Translations under genes and position numbers: made by a program | Shown: positions 20,327 to 27,971 of the stretch, piece by piece | Layout of the letters: every line of letters begins with the position of its first letter | Numbering within the stretch: position 1 is the first letter of the stretch | Source of the DNA: Demequina maris | GTDB taxonomy: Bacteria; Actinomycetota; Actinomycetes; Actinomycetales; Demequinaceae | NCBI RefSeq assembly: GCF_000971155.1 | Contig: NZ_BBLX01000002.1 | Span: 1 to 64,000 of the forward strand | Reading direction: 5' to 3' | DNA length: 64,000 nt | The notes under the pieces: model-generated | What the model was told of the DNA's origin: nothing | Database searches by the model: none | Seen by the model: only the letters and a program-made list of their open reading frames with translations

Positions 20327-21850
20327 GTGGAACTCACGGACTATGCTCGCGTGTTTCGCGCGCATTGGGTCGCGATTGCCGTCTTCGTCCTTCTCGGCGC
20401 GATCGTTGCATCGGCATGGAGTATCACCCAGACGAAGGTCTACACCGCCACCGGCTCCGCGATCATCACTACCGGCGCAAGCGAGGACCTCGGTAGCGCG
20501 CTCGTCGGCGACAACTACGCCAAGTCCCGCGTGAAGAGCTACCTCGACATCGCGCAGTCCCGCAAGGTCGCCGAGTACGCGATCGAGGATTTGGGCCTCG
20601 ACTCCAGCCCGGACGCGCTCGTGTCGCGCGTGACGGTCAGCAACCCCCTCGACACGGCGGTGCTGCGCGTCGCTGCCAACGGGTCCTCACCCGAGGAAGC
20701 GCGCGACCTGGTCGAGGCGTGGATCGCCGGCATGACCAAGGCCGTCGCGGACATCGAGAACTCCGGTTCGGGGGACGGTGAGACGCAGTCGGTCGTCGGC
20801 CTCCAGACGCTCGACAGCGCCGTCCTGCCCGGTGCTCCATCGAGCCCGAACGTCAAGCTCGCCGTCGCGCTCGGTCTGCTCGTCGGCCTCGCGCTCGGCG
20901 TCGGCTACGCGCTCATCAAGGCCACCCTCGATCGGCGTCTGCGCAAGCCCGAGGACGTCGAGCGAGAGTTCGACATCCCCGTGCTTGGCGCGCTGCCGTT
21001 CGACGACGCGATCGCTCGCAGCGGCGTCGCCCTCGGTACGTCCGACTTCGCGATGACGGAGGCGATCCGTCAGGTCCGCACCAACCTCCAGTTCATGGAC
21101 GTCGATAACCCGCCTCGCGTCATCGTGGTGACCTCGTCGCTGCCCGGCGATGGCAAGTCGACCTCGATCATCAAGCTCGCGGACGCGATCGCCGAGTCCG
21201 GCCGCGACGTGGTCCTCATCGACGCCGACCTCCGACGCCCGAGCGTGGCGAAGAACCTCGGTCTGGTGGAGGGGGCCGGCCTGACCGACGTCCTCGTGGG
21301 CCGCGCCCGCGCGCAGGATGTCTTGCAGGCGTACGGCACTACCGACCACTTCTACGTCATGGCTGCCGGCGCTATCCCGCCGAACCCGTCCGAGCTGCTC
21401 GCGTCGGACGCGATGCACAAGCTCCTCTACAGCTTCCCCAAGAGCGCGATCGTCCTCATCGACACGCCGCCGCTCATCCCGGTGACCGATGCGGCGGTGC
21501 TGACCGCCCGCACCGACGGCGCCCTCGTGGTCGCGCGTTCGGGCAAGACCACCATCGACGTGCTCGACCGTGCGTTGCAGAACCTCGACCGCGTCAACGG
21601 CCGCGCGCTCGGCATCATCGTCGACGCCATGCCGCGCAAGGGAGCCCACAAGGACGCCTACGCGTACGCCTACGACTACTCGACCGGCGTCGAGCGCAAG
21701 CACGGCAAGAACGACGGTGCCGCATCGGTCCCCGCCGCATCGCCGCGCGTCCCGCAGCATGCCGGTCCCCGCCACGGCAAGAACGACGACGCATCGTCCT
21801 TGCCGGGCTGGGACGAGATCATCGAGACCTTCGACGGTCCCCGCGCCTGA
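20327..21850 (+). CDS. Wzz/BY-kinase fusion, tyrosine autokinase (copy 2) with extended tail
   Basis: 507 residues, paralogous to the gene at 2220-3593. Domains: N-terminal Wzz membrane domain (VELTDYARVFRAHW, then a helix), second helix around LAVALGLLVGLALGVGYALI, and a cytoplasmic kinase with Walker A SSLPGDGKST near residue 272 and LIDADLRRPSVAKNLG. The tyrosine cluster DAYAYAYDY is followed by an unusual roughly 50-residue tail with two HGKND repeats, ending in WDEIIETFDGPRA. GTG 20327 has AGGAGGG upstream. The next gene starts one nucleotide after its stop, so kinase and pseudophosphatase/HprK fusion are one transcription unit. The GGACGATGCG dispersed repeat first appears here, inside the second HGKND repeat. 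Confidence 0.9.
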   Translation: MELTDYARVFRAHWVAIAVFVLLGAIVASAWSITQTKVYTATGSAIITTGASEDLGSALVGDNYAKSRVKSYLDIAQSRKVAEYAIEDLGLDSSPDALVSRVTVSNPLDTAVLRVAANGSSPEEARDLVEAWIAGMTKAVADIENSGSGDGETQSVVGLQTLDSAVLPGAPSSPNVKLAVALGLLVGLALGVGYALIKATLDRRLRKPEDVEREFDIPVLGALPFDDAIARSGVALGTSDFAMTEAIRQVRTNLQFMDVDNPPRVIVVTSSLPGDGKSTSIIKLADAIAESGRDVVLIDADLRRPSVAKNLGLVEGAGLTDVLVGRARAQDVLQAYGTTDHFYVMAAGAIPPNPSELLASDAMHKLLYSFPKSAIVLIDTPPLIPVTDAAVLTARTDGALVVARSGKTTIDVLDRALQNLDRVNGRALGIIVDAMPRKGAHKDAYAYAYDYSTGVERKHGKNDGAASVPAASPRVPQHAGPRHGKNDDASSLPGWDEIIETFDGPRA

Positions 21851-21851
21851 C

Positions 21852-23249
21852 ATGCCCTGGGAGTCGGGCATCGCTTTCCGCGTGCTCATCGTCGACGCCA
21901 CCAACACGGGCCGCTCGGCCGCGGGGGAGCGGCTCCTGCGCAAGCACCTCTGGGCGCGCGGCGTGGGTCGCGACCGCATCCGCGTCACCTCCGCCGGCCT
22001 CAACGCCGACGACGGCGCCACGATGCAGGATCTCGCCCGCGACGTCATCGAGGAGCACGGGGGCAGCGCGCAGGGTTTCGCCGCGCGCTCCCTCAGCGAC
22101 GCGATCGTCGAGGCGACCCACCTCTTCATCGTCGGCACAGGATACGAGCGCGACGAGCTCGTGCGTCGTCACCCGCGCGCCCAGGGCCGCTCGTTCACCA
22201 TGTCGGAGTTCGCCCAGCTCTATGACGGCCTCGGTGTAGCGGCGCCCTTGCACGAGCACCCGGCCATGCTTGAGCGGCTCCGCACGGGGCGTGATCTTGC
22301 CCCTGACTGGGAGCTGCCCCCGTGGGAGGAGCTCGAGGAGCGCGCGCACGCGGTCGGCGACCGGATCAACGAGGCGGCCGTGTGGATTGCCGACGCCTGG
22401 GCGGCGATGGCCCCCGCGGCCACGGTCGCTCCTGAGCGCCTCACGGACGACGGGGCGTCCTGCCTGGTCGACGCCTTCGGCGTGACCGTTGCGGTGCATT
22501 GCGAGGGCGCGGGCGGCGACGCGCTGTCGGTCGCGGGGCGACGCGCGTGGGGCCGCTGCGTCATCGAGGACGGCGAGGCGGACACTCGCGTCGACGTCAT
22601 GGTGGACACCGACGCCGATGCGCTCGCCGAGGCGCGCGCGCGAGGCGTGCTCGCATATCCCGACGTCGAGCGCGCGATGCACCACCTCTCGCCGGCCATC
22701 ACGGTGCGGGCGATCGAGCAACGCGTCGGGTCGCTGGTGATGCTCCACGCCGCAGGACTTGCCTCGCCCGAGGGTGACGTCGTGGGATTCGTCGCGCCGT
22801 CCGGGACCGGCAAGACCACGCTCGCGCGCACGTTGGGCGCGCACTATGCCTATGTCACCGACGAGACCCTCGCCATCGACGTTGGCCGCACCGTGCTGCC
22901 GTATCCGAAGCCGTTGTCGGTGCTCGGTGCCGCCGGACCGATGAAGGATCAGTGGGGGCCCGAGTCGCTCGATCTGATGCCGTTGCCGCCGGGGCGGCTG
23001 CGGCTAGTGCGTCTCGCGCTGGTGGAGCGGGACCCTTCGGTGGGCTCGGAACCGGTGGTCGACGAGCTGCCGCTGCTGCATGGGCTCGCGCACCTCGCCG
23101 AGCAGGTGTCGTACCTCTCCCGCCTCCCGCAGCAGCTCCACACGCTCGCGGACCTGGTCGAGTCCATCGGTGGCCTGGTGCGCATCCGCTACCGCGAGGC
23201 GCGCGACCTGCTCCCGCTCATGCCGTCGCTCCTCGAGGGGGCACGATGA
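21852..23249 (+). CDS. Degenerate LMW tyrosine phosphatase fused to an HprK-like P-loop domain
   Basis: 465 residues. Residues about 1-175 look like a low-molecular-weight protein tyrosine phosphatase (VLIVDATNTGRSAAGERLL, later FTMSEFAQLYDG). In the family loop V-C-x-G-N-x-C-R-S the catalytic Cys is Asp here and the second Cys is Gly, so phosphatase activity is unlikely. Residues about 190-465 resemble HPr kinase/phosphorylase-type proteins found beside PqqD genes: Walker A GFVAPSGTGKTTLARTLG near 315-325, then YVTDETLAI. The ATG at 21852 is one nt after the BY-kinase stop and the 3' end overlaps the next gene as ATGA. LMW phosphatases normally dephosphorylate BY-kinases, so the dead domain may dock on the kinase and bring the HprK-like domain to it. 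This is inference. Confidence 0.72.
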   Translation: MPWESGIAFRVLIVDATNTGRSAAGERLLRKHLWARGVGRDRIRVTSAGLNADDGATMQDLARDVIEEHGGSAQGFAARSLSDAIVEATHLFIVGTGYERDELVRRHPRAQGRSFTMSEFAQLYDGLGVAAPLHEHPAMLERLRTGRDLAPDWELPPWEELEERAHAVGDRINEAAVWIADAWAAMAPAATVAPERLTDDGASCLVDAFGVTVAVHCEGAGGDALSVAGRRAWGRCVIEDGEADTRVDVMVDTDADALAEARARGVLAYPDVERAMHHLSPAITVRAIEQRVGSLVMLHAAGLASPEGDVVGFVAPSGTGKTTLARTLGAHYAYVTDETLAIDVGRTVLPYPKPLSVLGAAGPMKDQWGPESLDLMPLPPGRLRLVRLALVERDPSVGSEPVVDELPLLHGLAHLAEQVSYLSRLPQQLHTLADLVESIGGLVRIRYREARDLLPLMPSLLEGAR

Positions 23250-23539
23250 GCGACGCCTACCGCCTTCCGGACGATGCGGTGGTCCGGTCTTCGTGGGACG
23301 ACGCTCTGGAGCGGGGCGGCGAGATGCTCGTGCTTGCCGGCAACGACGTGACGTTGCTCTCGCCCCTTGCGGCGGAGGCAGTCCTGGCGGCGCGACATGG
23401 GATCACCGTGGTCGCGCTGGCCGAGCGGTTGGTGTGTGCCTTCGGTGAGCCGGAGGATAGGGATGCCGGAGACATGGCGCGCGAGGTCGTGCTCGCGCTC
23501 GTGCCGCGCGGCGTGATGACGGTGGAGTCGCCCGAATGA
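23246..23539 (+). CDS. PqqD-like protein 1
   Basis: 97 residues. The pattern LAGNDVTLLSPLAAEAVLAARHG...LAERLVCAFGEP followed by a C-terminal hydrophobic helix resembles PqqD-family peptide-binding (RiPP-recognition-like) proteins, although it diverges from the canonical form. ATG 23246 overlaps the stop of the HprK fusion (ATGA), and its own stop overlaps the nucleotidyltransferase start in the same way. In other bacteria small PqqD proteins sit beside HprK-like kinases in exopolysaccharide loci. A PqqD call by pattern only. Confidence 0.6.
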   Translation: MSDAYRLPDDAVVRSSWDDALERGGEMLVLAGNDVTLLSPLAAEAVLAARHGITVVALAERLVCAFGEPEDRDAGDMAREVVLALVPRGVMTVESPE

Positions 23540-24495
23540 CCGACGGTGTGGCGCTCCTGGTCGCCGACGCCGTCCCGATCGCACACGCGCTCGCGATCGA
23601 TGTCGCGCGTCGGGCAGGTGTGCGCGCGCTCGTGGTGAAGGGACCGAGCGCGTCGCTCCACGGGCTCCGTCCCGAGCGGCTGAGTGCGGACGCGGACGTG
23701 CTGATCTCTCCGGACGGCTTCGAGGAATACCTCCAAGCGCTTGGTCGCTGTGGCTGGTACGAGCGCCCTACAGCCGAGGGGCCCGGTCCGAAGGCGTCGC
23801 ATTCGATCACCTTGATCCACGACGGCTGGCCGTGTGACATCGACGCACATGTGCAGTTCCCGGGGTTCCTCGCTCCGGCCCAAGCGGTGTTCGACGAGCT
23901 CTGGACGCGCCGCGAGCCGTTGGTGCTCGCCGGGATCGAACTCGACACCGTCGACCGTGCGGGCGCGTTCCTGGTGGCCGCGCTTCACGCGCTGCGCACG
24001 CCCGCGCAGACCGCGCGGCACGAGGCAGAGGTGCGTGGTCTGGTCAGCCGGGTGATCCCCTCGACGGACGCGGCCACCCGGGCGGATGTGGTCGCGCTGG
24101 CGCTCGACGTTGGCGCCATCGACACCGCGCGACCCGTACTCGCACGGCTCGATGTTTCGCTCCCCGAGCCGACGCCCCACGGTCGCGACGCCGCGCTCGA
24201 CGCGTGGCGCGCCCGCGTCGGTGGGCGTGGCGAGATCCTCGCGCAGTGGTTCCCGATCGTGTCCCGCACGCGGTGGCGGGACCGGCCCGCACTGGTGGCC
24301 CGGATGGTCTGGCCGACCGACGCATCGTTCCGCAAGTCCCATCCCGAGACACCTCCCGGCCGGGTGGCAGCCGCGCGAGGTCGGTTGATGCGAGTCGGTC
24401 GCGGATTCCGCGCGGCGCCGCGGGTCCTGTGGGGCCGCGTCCTCGCGAGGCGCGGCGTAACCGACGATTCGTTGCTGAACGAGGATTCGCAATGA
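23536..24495 (+). CDS. Nucleotidyltransferase-fold family protein
   Basis: 319 residues. The N-terminal region ALVVKGPSASLHGL...LSADADVLIS matches the nucleotidyltransferase (NTP_transf_5-like) proteins found with PqqD/HprK genes and in lasso-peptide loci: a K-G start, then the D-x-D metal-binding pair, then CDIDAHVQFPGF. The reaction and substrate are unknown. It overlaps both neighbours by 4 nt (ATGA) and so is translated as part of the BY-kinase/HprK/PqqD operon. The C-terminal third is Arg-rich and not recognised. Confidence 0.7.
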   Translation: MTDGVALLVADAVPIAHALAIDVARRAGVRALVVKGPSASLHGLRPERLSADADVLISPDGFEEYLQALGRCGWYERPTAEGPGPKASHSITLIHDGWPCDIDAHVQFPGFLAPAQAVFDELWTRREPLVLAGIELDTVDRAGAFLVAALHALRTPAQTARHEAEVRGLVSRVIPSTDAATRADVVALALDVGAIDTARPVLARLDVSLPEPTPHGRDAALDAWRARVGGRGEILAQWFPIVSRTRWRDRPALVARMVWPTDASFRKSHPETPPGRVAAARGRLMRVGRGFRAAPRVLWGRVLARRGVTDDSLLNEDSQ

Positions 24496-24770
24496 GCGCG
24501 CTCCTAGCCCGCGTCGACGGGCTCGCTGAGGTCGTCCGCGACGACGTCGCGGTAGTCGTCAACCTGCCGCGTCTGGCGGAACAGCAGGTGCCGCACCTGT
24601 TCGGGGGCTCGTCGTTCGAGATCTGGACGCGGGTCGACGGGACGCGCACCGTGGAGAAGATCGCGGACGAGCTCGCAGAGGCCTACGAAGCGCCCCGCGA
24701 CGTCGTCGGCTCGGACGTGGAGGCGTTCGTCGCGGAACTCATGGCACTTGGCCTCGTTCTGGAGGCGTGA
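24492..24770 (+). CDS. PqqD-like protein 2
   Basis: 92 residues with a canonical PqqD layout: an N-terminal strand region (VRDDVAVVVNLP), then FGGSSFEIWTRVDGTRTVEKIADELAE split by the turn, and the C-terminal helix DVEAFVAELMALGLVLEA. PqqD domains hold leader peptides for modifying enzymes, or act as peptide chaperones. Its ATG overlaps the nucleotidyltransferase stop. Two PqqD-like genes in one operon, with no radical-SAM or cyclase gene nearby, is unusual. Confidence 0.75.
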   Translation: MSALLARVDGLAEVVRDDVAVVVNLPRLAEQQVPHLFGGSSFEIWTRVDGTRTVEKIADELAEAYEAPRDVVGSDVEAFVAELMALGLVLEA

Positions 24771-24849
24771 GTCTCGGCGCGAGAGTCCTTGGCAGTTGTG
24801 GCGGCGGTCGATAGCCTGCAGTCACAGCGATGAGCGTCCGGGGGGACTC

Positions 24850-24999
24850 ATGCGGAAGAGACGGCACCGTTCGTACACGCCGATGGGGCACCGCAACTGG
24901 CTGTTGCGTGAGCATGGTGGGATGCCCGGATGGGCGATCCTTGCCTCGTTCGCGATCGTGGCGGCGATGCTTGGCTACGCGGCGACGCACGCGGCATAG
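24850..24999 (+). CDS. 49-residue membrane peptide with WLxREHGG anchor motif
   Basis: A basic N-terminus (MRKRRHRS) and NWLLREHGGMPGWAILAS lead into a single hydrophobic helix ending AATHAA. ATG 24850 has GGGGGGAC upstream, as in several window genes. The same W-[LF]-x-R-E-[HW]-[AG]-G...W-[AG]-[IL]-L block opens the two SGNH hydrolases at 30400 and 35195, where it precedes a catalytic domain; here it stands alone. It lies 79 nt after the second PqqD gene, making it a candidate partner or substrate of that system. Function unknown. Confidence 0.6.
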   Translation: MRKRRHRSYTPMGHRNWLLREHGGMPGWAILASFAIVAAMLGYAATHAA

Positions 25000-25029
25000 G
25001 TAGCGAAGCGCCGGACCCAAGCGCGCGAA

Positions 25030-25035
25030 TCTATA
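25030..25035 (+). promoter_or_regulatory. -10-like element before Tat protein 1
   Basis: TATAGT in the gap between the small membrane peptide and the first Tat-exported protein. Transcription from here would give an untranslated leader of about 75 nt. The leader contains TTGAGGG and TTGAGGGG motifs that partly recur before the second Tat gene. Confidence 0.35.
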
Positions 25036-25115
25036 GTCACGCAGGGATTCTGTCGATATCCTCAGGGACTGAGCGCTCGTTGAGGGACGAGTCCACCAAT
25101 ACTTGAGGGGTATCG

Positions 25116-25673
25116 ATGGCTATCGAGTCGACGAATGCGAACGAAGGCGCGGGTGTCTCCCGCCGCCGCATTGTGCAGGGAGCCGCGTGGGCAACGCCCG
25201 CGATCCTGATCGCGACGGCGGCGCCGGCGTTTGCCGGATCCAATCCCGACGTGCTGCCGATTCTTTCAGGCGGAGTGGTTGGACCTGCGTCAGCAGATAG
25301 TGGCGCGCAGACGCTCACTGTTAGTGCGATTCGTACCGACAACAACAGCACCTGGCCGATCGTCGTCACGCAGATCGTCGTCGAGTACATCAAGGGTGCC
25401 AACGGCTCGGTCTCCCACAGCGTCGTGACGGCAGGGTGGCAGGAGTCCGGGTCGGTTCATCCGGGCGGAAACAGTGCGGGCCAAACAGGGTCGGTTGTGC
25501 TCGAGCCGGTGAGTGCGACAGGTGTGTCCATCTCTGTTCCTGAGGACCCGACCACGACCCCTGAGACTTCGATTGCGGTCCAGTTCACACTGAGCCGCTA
25601 CAGCGAACTCTCGAAGTTGACGATTGTCGCAACCGCCAACGGGCAAGATTGCGGCATCGAATACGAGCTCTGA
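25116..25673 (+). CDS. Tat-exported protein 1, unknown function
   Basis: 185 residues. SRRRIVQGAAWATPAIL at residues 15-31 is a twin-arginine signal, followed by IATAAPAFA as the likely cleavage region. The mature part is beta-rich, Ser/Thr/Val-rich and contains one Cys (QDCGIEYEL) near the C-terminus. No LPXTG motif or known domain is recognised. ATG 25116 has GAGGGG upstream. Almost the same signal peptide starts the next gene, so the two are tandem paralogues for at least this region. Position after the HprK/PqqD operon suggests, but does not show, a link. Confidence 0.75.
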   Translation: MAIESTNANEGAGVSRRRIVQGAAWATPAILIATAAPAFAGSNPDVLPILSGGVVGPASADSGAQTLTVSAIRTDNNSTWPIVVTQIVVEYIKGANGSVSHSVVTAGWQESGSVHPGGNSAGQTGSVVLEPVSATGVSISVPEDPTTTPETSIAVQFTLSRYSELSKLTIVATANGQDCGIEYEL

Positions 25674-25781
25674 GCCGCGCCAACATTCGGGTATGCGTGA
25701 ATCCAGGTATCACGCTGTAATCTAGCCTTCCGCGGTGCTCGCTGAGGGGCGCCGCTAGTTGAGGAAGACAGGTCGCCCCCC

Positions 25782-26750
25782 ATGACCATCGAGCACACCA
25801 GCGCGCCCTCTGGCGCCGTCTCGCGCCGCCGCATCGTTCAGGGTGCGGCCTGGGCCACACCCGCGATCCTCGTCGCTACGGCTGCCCCCGCGCTCGCGGC
25901 CTCGCCCGCCGTCACCGGAGGACTCGTCCTCGCGGGCGTCTCAGCGAACCAGAACGAGACCGTATTCACGGTCAAGGCCACCGCCGCCTACGTGGGCGAT
26001 GGCGCTCCCCACGCCGACTACCCGGTCTCCCAAGTGAAGATGCGCATCGCGGTTCCCGCCGCACGCCTCGGTACCGGGACGCCCACGACGCCGACCGCCG
26101 GCTGGACCTACGTGTCCACCGAGACCGTCGGCACGACCAAAGTGGTGGTGTACGCGTGGTCCGGCGACGTGACGGCCACCGCGACCACTGCGCCGCTGGT
26201 TGCCTCGATCCCCAAGACCACCGACCGCACCGCGACGTCGCTCACCGTCGAGGCGCGCGGCACCTCAAACGCGAGCTCGGTCCAGTCGCTTTCCGTCACG
26301 GCCCCTGTCGGGGCGTACTCGCTGCTCAAGTTCAACTCGAACCCCGGCGGCTACGCCGATGGAACGGGGAACCCTCGCTACACCCACCTGCAGTGCGCGA
26401 TCCTCGTCGACCCCAATGCCAACACCGCGAGCGTGGTAGGCGTGGAGGCGCTGGTGACGGTACCGTTTGCTGGCGTCGGCGCTGGCACGCCATCTTCCGA
26501 CTCGTACCCGGGCAACTTCACGTATCAGGACACAACGGTGGATGCAGCGTCGGGGACTCACACGTTCCGCTTCACCTACGACGGCGGCGCCATCCCGGCG
26601 AGCTATACGCCGACGCCGGTGGGCCTGAGAATTCCTCGAGCCCAGAACGCGAACGGCAGCAAGACGGTCGCTCTCTCGGTGCTCTTCCGCGGCAAGTCGC
26701 CCGATGCCAACGGAGCGCTCACCACGCTTTCCGGTACGGCGACGATCTAG
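25782..26750 (+). CDS. Tat-exported protein 2, unknown function
   Basis: 322 residues. Its Tat signal (SRRRIVQGAAWATPAIL, residues 14-30, then VATAAPALA) is nearly identical to that of the preceding gene, while the mature part is longer and appears to hold two repeats of a beta-sandwich-like region (residues about 45-170 and 185-320). It is Thr/Ala/Val-rich, with one Cys in HLQCAILVD. The Tat route implies folding before export. The 108-nt gap to the first gene holds a TGTAAT -10-like element at 25716, so it may have its own promoter. Convergent with metX with only 21 nt between. Confidence 0.75.
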   Translation: MTIEHTSAPSGAVSRRRIVQGAAWATPAILVATAAPALAASPAVTGGLVLAGVSANQNETVFTVKATAAYVGDGAPHADYPVSQVKMRIAVPAARLGTGTPTTPTAGWTYVSTETVGTTKVVVYAWSGDVTATATTAPLVASIPKTTDRTATSLTVEARGTSNASSVQSLSVTAPVGAYSLLKFNSNPGGYADGTGNPRYTHLQCAILVDPNANTASVVGVEALVTVPFAGVGAGTPSSDSYPGNFTYQDTTVDAASGTHTFRFTYDGGAIPASYTPTPVGLRIPRAQNANGSKTVALSVLFRGKSPDANGALTTLSGTATI

Positions 26751-26771
26751 CGGGGCCGCGCGGAACCCGCC

Positions 26772-27971
26772 CTACCGCGCGCCCGCAGCCACCTCCACCT
26801 TCGCGAGCACCCCACGCACCACCTGATCGAGACCGGATCCTTCGACGAGGAATCCGTCGTGCCCGACCTCGGAATGCAGCAGAGTGACACCTTCACAACG
26901 CGGGAGTGCCGCGGCGAGCCGCTCCGAGTCGGCCAACGGGTACAGCCGGTCCGAGTCGATGGCGACCACCAAGGCATCCCCGGAGAAACGCGACAACGCA
27001 GCCTCGACCCCGCCCCGACCGCGGCCCACATCGTGAGTGTTGACCGCGTGCAAGAGCCGGAGGTACGTGTTGGCGTCGAAGCGCCGCGCCAGCTTGTCCG
27101 CGTGATGGTCCAGGTACGACTCGACCGCGAAGATCCCCTCCGGCCGCAGCACATCGCCGTCCTGCGCGTCCCGCCCGAACCGTCCGTTGAGCTCGGCCCC
27201 CGACCGGTAGGTGGTGTGCGCGATCGCCCGCGCGATTCCTAGTCCCGTGTGGGGGCCCTCGCCGGGCGCGGCGTCGTAGTAGTCGCCGTCGCGGAAGTGC
27301 GGGTCGAGCCGGATCGCAGCGCCCTGCGTCGCGTGCCACGCGATCTGGTCGGCCGTGGTCGCCGCGGTCGCGCCGATCGCGCCGATCGCCCGTACCCGCT
27401 CGGGGAACGACGCGGCCCACTCGACTGCGCGCATCCCGCCCATCGACGGCCCGATGACGAGCGCCCACGCGTCGATGCCCAGGTGGTCGGCGAGGCGCGC
27501 CTCGGCCACCACCATGTCGTGCAGCGTGACGTACGGGAACTGCGAGCCCCACGGGTGGCCGTCCTCGGGGTGCGGGTGCGCCGGCCCGGTGGTGCCCTGG
27601 CAGCCGCCGAGCACGTTCGCGCTCACCACGAAGTACCGGTCCGTGTCGATCGGCCTGCCCGGCCCGACCAGCCCGTTCCACCAGCCGCCCGTGAGGTGCC
27701 CGTCGCTCGCGTCGCCCACCACGTGGCTGTCGCCCGTTAAGGCGTGCGCGACGTAGACCGCGTTGGACGCGTCGCCGTTGAGCTCGCCCCACGTCTCGTA
27801 CGCGAGGGTGACGTCGATGCCGCCGCGCGGGTCGGCCTCGAGCGGCAGCCACCCCAGGTCCACGAACTTCCGCTCGCCGGGGTGGTCGCCCGGTCGCCAG
27901 GCGGACGATGCGGGGATCGGGCCGGGGCGGCGGCCCGCCGGTCTCCCCGCGGTCTCGACGTGGTCGCTCAT
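26772..27971 (-). CDS. metX: Homoserine O-acetyltransferase (copy 1, in operon with metY)
   Basis: Makes O-acetyl-L-homoserine from homoserine and acetyl-CoA for methionine synthesis. 399 residues, alpha/beta-hydrolase fold. The nucleophile Ser lies in GPSMGGM near residue 175; the acid and base are in IDSDRLYPL and VGHDGFL. LAYETWGEL and GGCQGTTGPAHPHP are family signatures. Its ATG overlaps the metY stop by 4 nt, so metYX is one operon. Both ends of the gene carry or adjoin the dispersed GGACGATGCG repeat (27903 and 27998). A second, clearly homologous metX lies at 33154-34350. Confidence 0.95.
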   Translation of the reverse strand: MSDHVETAGRPAGRRPGPIPASSAWRPGDHPGERKFVDLGWLPLEADPRGGIDVTLAYETWGELNGDASNAVYVAHALTGDSHVVGDASDGHLTGGWWNGLVGPGRPIDTDRYFVVSANVLGGCQGTTGPAHPHPEDGHPWGSQFPYVTLHDMVVAEARLADHLGIDAWALVIGPSMGGMRAVEWAASFPERVRAIGAIGATAATTADQIAWHATQGAAIRLDPHFRDGDYYDAAPGEGPHTGLGIARAIAHTTYRSGAELNGRFGRDAQDGDVLRPEGIFAVESYLDHHADKLARRFDANTYLRLLHAVNTHDVGRGRGGVEAALSRFSGDALVVAIDSDRLYPLADSERLAAALPRCEGVTLLHSEVGHDGFLVEGSGLDQVVRGVLAKVEVAAGAR

